From positions 1-23,715 of the forward strand of contig JBBTRD010000043.1 of NCBI GenBank assembly GCA_038065335.1: a stretch of 23,715 bases of DNA, read 5' to 3'. Position numbers and translations under genes: made by a program. Shown in pieces: positions 20,598 through 23,715 of this stretch. This stretch comes from 2-01-FULL-41-21 sp038065335. GTDB taxonomy: Bacteria > Patescibacteriota > Minisyncoccia > 2-02-FULL-40-12 > GWA2-44-9. How positions within the stretch are numbered: position 1 is the stretch's first letter; every line of letters starts with the position of its first letter. The notes under the pieces were generated by a model. The model did no database searches. It worked only from the letters and a program-made list of their open reading frames with translations, and was not told where the DNA came from.

Positions 20598-21656
20598 CTA
20601 GAGATCTTCGGTGCGAGGACAGGTGATTTGATGTTTGTACCGAAACGTAAACTTGCCCCGAAGCCTGATCTTGATTGGGACAGACCAATCCCTCTTCGCT
20701 TCAAGGATTCTGCCCCGAATCAATTCAAACTGTTGATGAAAGTCCTTTTCATCATGAACAACGACTTCGAAACGAGTTAGCACCTTGTCGAACTCAAGAT
20801 TGTCGTCGTCATACACGAACTCCAGCCTTGTAGGAGCAAATACACTCGGCGACGAATCGTTTAAACCGCGCAACTGGCGATCCACCGTGAGGATTTTGGC
20901 GCCGACACGTTCCAAAAGCTTGGTCGCCTCCGGTGAGGCCTCATAGAAATCACCCACTGCCGCCAAAATGAGACTCGATGAGGAACCGCGAGACCCGTAA
21001 CGCCAGGCATTCTTCACCCAAGCATGAGCGAGAATGTCCGTATAAGCACCCGGATGGTTCCGCAGAGTATACATGAGCCGAGTCAACGGGAAGTCTGAAC
21101 CCGTAACCCTTCGAATGGTCTCGTTGATGAGCTCCCTGTCGCCCACACCATCACGCAAGGTCGAGTCCGTCTTGGAGATGAACGTGAAGAACTCGTCGCC
21201 GGCTTCGTTGGTTGGAGCCGCTCGCCAACCAACGGCAATAGTTTCAAGCATGGCCTTTTTGGTCTTGAGAAGAGTCGAGAGTATAGCTCCCGATTCACCC
21301 GCATATCGAGCGGGTTCCTCTCTAAACCGAGGCAGTTCCGGATACAACGCTTTGATCGCTTCGGCTTGTCGACAAACCAAACGGGCCTTGGTCTCATCTT
21401 GAGCCTTCCAATCCGTTGTCTCCACCGGCTCCAGATTGGGCTCGCCCTCTTCGGTAATGGCCAACAACAACCAATTGAACCACTGGAGCGCGACCTCGTC
21501 ATCGTGATGAACGCAGGCCTCTTCGAAAACATTGGTCACGATTGCCCTGCGTCCACTTGGCGTGCCGTTTTTCAAATCGGCCAGCGCCGGCCAGTTCTTG
21601 GCTTTGAGCACACTTTCAAGCAACTGACTATTCCCGCCTTTTTCGTTCGTACCCAT
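20598..21656 (-). CDS. Unrecognised 352-residue protein
   Basis: I do not recognise it. It appears soluble and mostly helical in its first 250 residues, with no signal peptide, membrane segment or nucleotide-binding motif. Recognisable landmarks are VALQWFNWLLLAITEE, AWVKNAWRYGSRGSSSSLI and a C-terminal acidic-aromatic part (LEFVYDDDNLEFDKVLTRFEVVV). Repeated short helical stretches could be a TPR/HEAT-like scaffold, but this is a guess. The ATG at 21656 has the strong Shine-Dalgarno GGAGG 7 nt upstream, overlapping a perfect 16-bp palindrome (21667-21682). It is a single-gene unit with its own promoter at 21761-21789, and composition is more GC-rich than neighbouring core genes. Confidence 0.75.
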   Translation of the reverse strand: MGTNEKGGNSQLLESVLKAKNWPALADLKNGTPSGRRAIVTNVFEEACVHHDDEVALQWFNWLLLAITEEGEPNLEPVETTDWKAQDETKARLVCRQAEAIKALYPELPRFREEPARYAGESGAILSTLLKTKKAMLETIAVGWRAAPTNEAGDEFFTFISKTDSTLRDGVGDRELINETIRRVTGSDFPLTRLMYTLRNHPGAYTDILAHAWVKNAWRYGSRGSSSSLILAAVGDFYEASPEATKLLERVGAKILTVDRQLRGLNDSSPSVFAPTRLEFVYDDDNLEFDKVLTRFEVVVHDEKDFHQQFELIRGRILEAKRDWSVPIKIRLRGKFTFRYKHQITCPRTEDL

Positions 21657-21666
21657 TTCACACCTC

Positions 21667-21682
21667 CTCGACCGCGGTCGAG
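21667..21682. promoter_or_regulatory. 16-bp palindrome over the ribosome binding site
   Basis: CTCGACCGCGGTCGAG is a perfect palindrome directly abutting the Shine-Dalgarno of the 352-residue gene. As DNA it could be an operator; as RNA it could hide the ribosome binding site. Confidence 0.4.
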
Positions 21683-21760
21683 ATTACAGCTACCCCGCAG
21701 GGCAGATTCCGGCCTAGCCCGCAGGCCACCGGAAAGGTTTTATGTTAAACAACTGTGTAG

Positions 21761-21789
21761 GTTATACCTCGTCTCAAGGTTAATTACAA
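21761..21789 (-). promoter_or_regulatory. Promoter of the 352-residue gene
   Basis: Minus strand: -35 TTGTAA (21784-21789), 17-bp spacer, -10 TATAAC (21761-21766). The -35 is identical to that of rpsO. The leader is about 100 nt. Confidence 0.55.
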
Positions 21790-21796
21790 TGGCACT

Positions 21797-21822
21797 AAAA
21801 ATCCTCCGACTGGAGGATTTTT
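21797..21822. terminator. Rho-independent terminator after the EF-Tu-like gene
   Basis: A perfect 11-bp stem AAAAATCCTCC/GGAGGATTTTT with a 4-nt loop; it works in either direction. On the minus strand it ends the EF-Tu-like gene 59 bp after its stop. Confidence 0.8.
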
Positions 21823-21880
21823 AGACAAGCGTTTAACACACCCTAAATTAATTTTAGATAAAGACCCGACAAGTTAGCCC

Positions 21881-22132
21881 CTATTCAGCTTCAACTTTGA
21901 GAACAATCGCTCCTTCTCTGACTTTGCCCGTGGCTTGCAAGCCGATGATATCGCCCTTCTTGGCTTGCTGGACCTCTTCGTGGTCCATCTGCATTGAGCT
22001 GACTGTTTGCTCAAAATCCGAGCCATGGCCCTCGAATTTTATTTTGTCGCCCACGGCAAGACCAGCAGCTAGTTCGACAATAGCCACTCCGAGCTTGTCA
22101 TAATAATGGGTTACTTTTCCGACCGGTTTCAT
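21881..22132 (-). CDS. Translation elongation factor-like protein (EF-Tu domain 2 fold)
   Basis: 83 residues forming a single beta-barrel of the EF-Tu/IF2 domain 2 type: MKPVGKVTHYYDKLGVAIVE, then LAVGDKIKFEGHGSDFEQTV, MQMDHEEVQQAKKGDIIGL and KVREGAIVLKV. The pattern 'G..G(D)..i.......v.Smq.....v..a..Gd.vGl' is what domain 2 of translational GTPases shows; no GTPase domain is attached. Free-standing copies are common in CPR bacteria and archaea and resemble the C-terminal part of some U32 peptidases; their role is unknown. The ATG at 22132 is 8 nt from a TATAAT box, so the mRNA is probably leaderless. Confidence 0.85.
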   Translation of the reverse strand: MKPVGKVTHYYDKLGVAIVELAAGLAVGDKIKFEGHGSDFEQTVSSMQMDHEEVQQAKKGDIIGLQATGKVREGAIVLKVEAE

Positions 22133-22140
22133 ATGACCTA

Positions 22141-22146
22141 ATTATA
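22141..22146 (-). promoter_or_regulatory. -10 box of the EF-Tu-like gene
   Basis: Minus strand TATAAT, with TTGCAT 17 bp upstream (22164-22169) as a weak -35. Its distance to the ATG (8 nt) predicts an mRNA starting at or one base before the start codon. Confidence 0.55.
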
Positions 22147-22189
22147 TAAAAGAGTATTAAACAATGCAAGACCTTCTGGTGATAAGAAA

Positions 22190-22215
22190 TAACGGCCACG
22201 CGTACGTGGCCGTTA
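22190..22215 (-). terminator. Hairpin terminator of the putative nuclease gene
   Basis: A perfect 11-bp stem (22190-22200 with 22205-22215) with a 4-nt loop; the stop codon of the nuclease gene is part of the stem. On the minus strand TTTCTTATC follows. Confidence 0.65.
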
Positions 22216-22842
22216 GACATTCGCCCCCTTCTTGATGATGCGAAAAACCGTCACTGGAATCTCACGATCACCGAATCGGGCTGACTCGGATTGTTGAGAA
22301 ACAACATACTCTGGCGGGTTGAGGTAAATTTCGACCAACCGTTGAACATCCCGCACGTACGGCAAGAGACGGCAAGCTCGGAGCTTTAGGCCCGTTCGCA
22401 GACCTTCTTTCATCCTCCAGCTACGTTCACCTTTCTCTCGACAAGCCTCGTAAATCGCGCTGACAACACTCACATCAACAATGTAAATCTCGTAGATTCG
22501 CCCAACCAGAAAGTTCTGGAGCCGAGTCTCCGTTGTTCCAGCCAGAAAGGTTAGAGACCGGCGTTTGCCTCTGTGTAATCCTTTGTTTTTGTAATACACA
22601 AAGACATACTCGCATTCATAACCGGACAGATTCTCGCGATGAAAATCGAGTTGAGACTTTCGAATGATTGCCCCCTGTGAATCGCCAGCACCCTTTACCT
22701 CGGCGAATGCGTAACGATCTTGGTCCCACAAATCGCCGTATCTTGAATTAGGCACCGTCTGTGCGCCACCCCAAATACTCTGGGCAACATCACGAGCAAC
22801 CCGCTCAATAGCCTTGAGCTTATCGAATTTTTTCTTAGCCAT
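22213..22842 (-). CDS. Putative PD-(D/E)XK nuclease-fold protein, unknown role
   Basis: 209 residues. The N-terminal half shows the order expected of a PD-(D/E)XK nuclease: a helix (about 8-22), NSRYGDLWDQDRYAFAEVKGAG (in part; Asp37 with the ExK of Glu48-Lys50), then KSQLDFHRE (Gln64 at the start of the following helix) and the strand YVFVYYKN. No restriction or resolvase family is recognised, and no methyltransferase is adjacent. The C-terminal half (LKLRACRLLPYVRDVQRLVE) has no familiar motif. The start ATG at 22842 has GAGG about 12 nt upstream. It is a single-gene unit between the EF-Tu-like gene and the tRNA terminator. The nuclease call rests on motif spacing only. Confidence 0.65.
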   Translation of the reverse strand: MAKKKFDKLKAIERVARDVAQSIWGGAQTVPNSRYGDLWDQDRYAFAEVKGAGDSQGAIIRKSQLDFHRENLSGYECEYVFVYYKNKGLHRGKRRSLTFLAGTTETRLQNFLVGRIYEIYIVDVSVVSAIYEACREKGERSWRMKEGLRTGLKLRACRLLPYVRDVQRLVEIYLNPPEYVVSQQSESARFGDREIPVTVFRIIKKGANV

Positions 22843-22881
22843 TTTTCAAAGACCTCACTGACGATATAGCATTCGGTAATA

Positions 22882-22933
22882 ACAAAAACAACCCTGCACC
22901 TTTTAATTAAAAGGTGCAGGGTTGTTTTTGTTG
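22882..22933. terminator. 52-bp perfect palindrome, terminator of the tRNA/endonuclease unit
   Basis: Arms 22882-22907 and 22908-22933 are exact reverse complements. A GC-rich stem (CCCTGCACC) is flanked by GTTGTTTTTGTT on both strands, the form of a strong rho-independent terminator. On the minus strand it starts 2 nt after the discriminator base plus flanking residues of the tRNA 3' end. Confidence 0.85.
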
Positions 22934-22935
22934 TG

Positions 22936-22952
22936 TGCCCGGGGCCGGACTC
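22936..22952 (-). tRNA. 3' part of a tRNA gene (T-arm and acceptor strand), interrupted
   Basis: On the minus strand GAGTCCGGCCCCGGGCA reads as the end of the T-loop (GAGT, 22952-22949), the T-stem 3' strand CCGGC (22948-22944), the acceptor 3' strand CCCGGGC (22943-22937) and discriminator A (22936). CCA is not encoded. The expected T-loop start (TTC) and everything 5' of it are replaced by the end of a LAGLIDADG endonuclease ORF. The matching 5' acceptor strand would be GCCCGGG, as in many tRNA-Leu genes, but the isotype cannot be told. A terminator follows at once, as expected for a tRNA gene. It could instead be an att-type remnant of a tRNA 3' end. Confidence 0.6.
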
Positions 22953-23706
22953 AACTAACCACCCCTTGATTTAAATGCCATCCAACCTTTGAGGGATAGT
23001 TTCGCTTTGTAAATTTCCTTGTACTCTTTTTTATCTCAGACCACCTATCAAAGACGGCTTTCTTTCTGTCCATATGGATAGATGGGCTATTTTTATACAT
23101 ACACAGAGCAAGCTTTTCACTATCATTCACATAATAATCAATCGAGTATTGAATCATGTCTTTATTGTCTTTCGGCTTTCTAGTATGAACACTTTTGGCT
23201 GGAATTTTTAAATAAAAGCAAATACGAGTATTTAAGTTTTCTATAAAAGATTTGCTCGCACAAACAAAGTTGGATTTTATTTGGGGAACCCCATTAACAT
23301 TATAGATGTACACGGAACCGTCTCCATCAAAAAATCCTCTCACAAAATCCCAGAAATATTTTTTTGGAACGTCTATTTTACTAAGATTATATGTTTTTCT
23401 TTCTGATGCCCCGAGTGCTATTAAATCTCTGGCCATAACAGAACTCCGAATTTGAATCTGATGAGCTTGGTTAGTTCTTTTTCCATTTTTAAGAGAAATC
23501 TTGTGGGTAGATTTAAGAATATCTCTAATTTTAAATAAGTGTTTCTCGTCTTTCGAGGTTATGCTAAAAGTATACGGATTTTTCTTTCTACCCTTACCTA
23601 TGGATATACAACCATCGGCAATAAAATAACCGAAAACATAGCCCATTTCACGAGACCATTCTTTAAAGAAACCGTGATTAGCTGACTTTGTTGGAAGAGC
23701 ACCCAT
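22951..23706 (-). CDS. LAGLIDADG homing endonuclease inserted in a tRNA gene
   Basis: About 251 residues with two LAGLIDADG helices: EMGYVFGYFIADGCI (about 20-34) and FWDFVRGFFDGDGSV (about 118-132), each carrying the conserved aspartate, with the DNA-binding strands between (ITSKDEKHLFKI, the usual SKD motif). This is a free endonuclease, not an intein: no splicing blocks are seen. The ATG at 23704-23706 is the first in view, but the frame is open to the window edge at 23715, so the protein may begin further upstream. Its TGA stop (22953-22951) lies in the tRNA T-loop sequence, so coding sequence meets exon with no spacer. The DNA is AT-rich, like the intein in the Xer gene 2.5 kb away. It presumably cuts an uninterrupted allele of the tRNA gene to spread. 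Confidence 0.88.
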   Translation of the reverse strand: MGALPTKSANHGFFKEWSREMGYVFGYFIADGCISIGKGRKKNPYTFSITSKDEKHLFKIRDILKSTHKISLKNGKRTNQAHQIQIRSSVMARDLIALGASERKTYNLSKIDVPKKYFWDFVRGFFDGDGSVYIYNVNGVPQIKSNFVCASKSFIENLNTRICFYLKIPAKSVHTRKPKDNKDMIQYSIDYYVNDSEKLALCMYKNSPSIHMDRKKAVFDRWSEIKKSTRKFTKRNYPSKVGWHLNQGVVS

Positions 23707-23715
23707 GTGTATGTG

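Overview
The window looks like chromosomal DNA from a Candidate Phyla Radiation bacterium (Patescibacteria, probably a Parcubacteria-type lineage). This is inferred from gene content and style: a DUF3048 protein, a 23S-IVS-type four-helix-bundle protein, a free-standing EF-Tu domain 2-like protein, a LysM/M23 peptidase, long Pro-rich single-pass membrane proteins, frequent GTG/TTG starts, few Shine-Dalgarno sites, inteins and homing endonucleases in core genes, and abundant short palindromic repeats inside and between genes. TGA is used as a stop.

Layout. Positions 1-7733 (minus strand): membrane glycosyltransferase (cut by the window edge), holA, DUF3048 protein, mutM, polA, four-helix-bundle protein, tsaE. 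This is a replication, repair and translation cluster. Several members carry in-frame repeat-derived insertions, and large hairpins fill the gaps. Positions 7900-9110 hold a visibly GC-rich two-gene unit (lipoprotein plus Pro/Ala/Thr-rich membrane protein) with its own promoter and strong Shine-Dalgarno sites. Positions 9150-12924 hold yraN, a LysM/M23 peptidase (plus strand), comM/yifB and a dksA/traR-type gene. Positions 12925-13329 have no gene but hold thirteen copies of TGTCAC/GTGACA. Positions 13330-18176 hold a Pro-rich membrane protein, pnp, a NYN/LabA-type PIN protein and rpsO.

Positions 18357-20546 (plus strand) encode a Xer-type tyrosine recombinase interrupted by a complete 424-residue intein with a LAGLIDADG endonuclease. 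It sits directly after the catalytic HxxRH motif. Positions 20598-22842 hold an unrecognised 352-residue protein, the EF-Tu domain 2-like protein and a putative PD-(D/E)XK nuclease. At the right edge a LAGLIDADG endonuclease ORF runs directly into what reads as the T-arm and acceptor 3' half of a tRNA, followed by a 52-bp palindromic terminator. This suggests a tRNA gene interrupted by an endonuclease-coding insertion whose 5' half lies outside the window.

The strongest leads are the Xer intein, the interrupted tRNA, the TGTCAC array, and the families of repeats translated in frame inside mutM, polA, tsaE, pnp, yraN and holA. Promoters were assigned by eye. Several place the predicted start of transcription on or next to the start codon, suggesting leaderless mRNAs.
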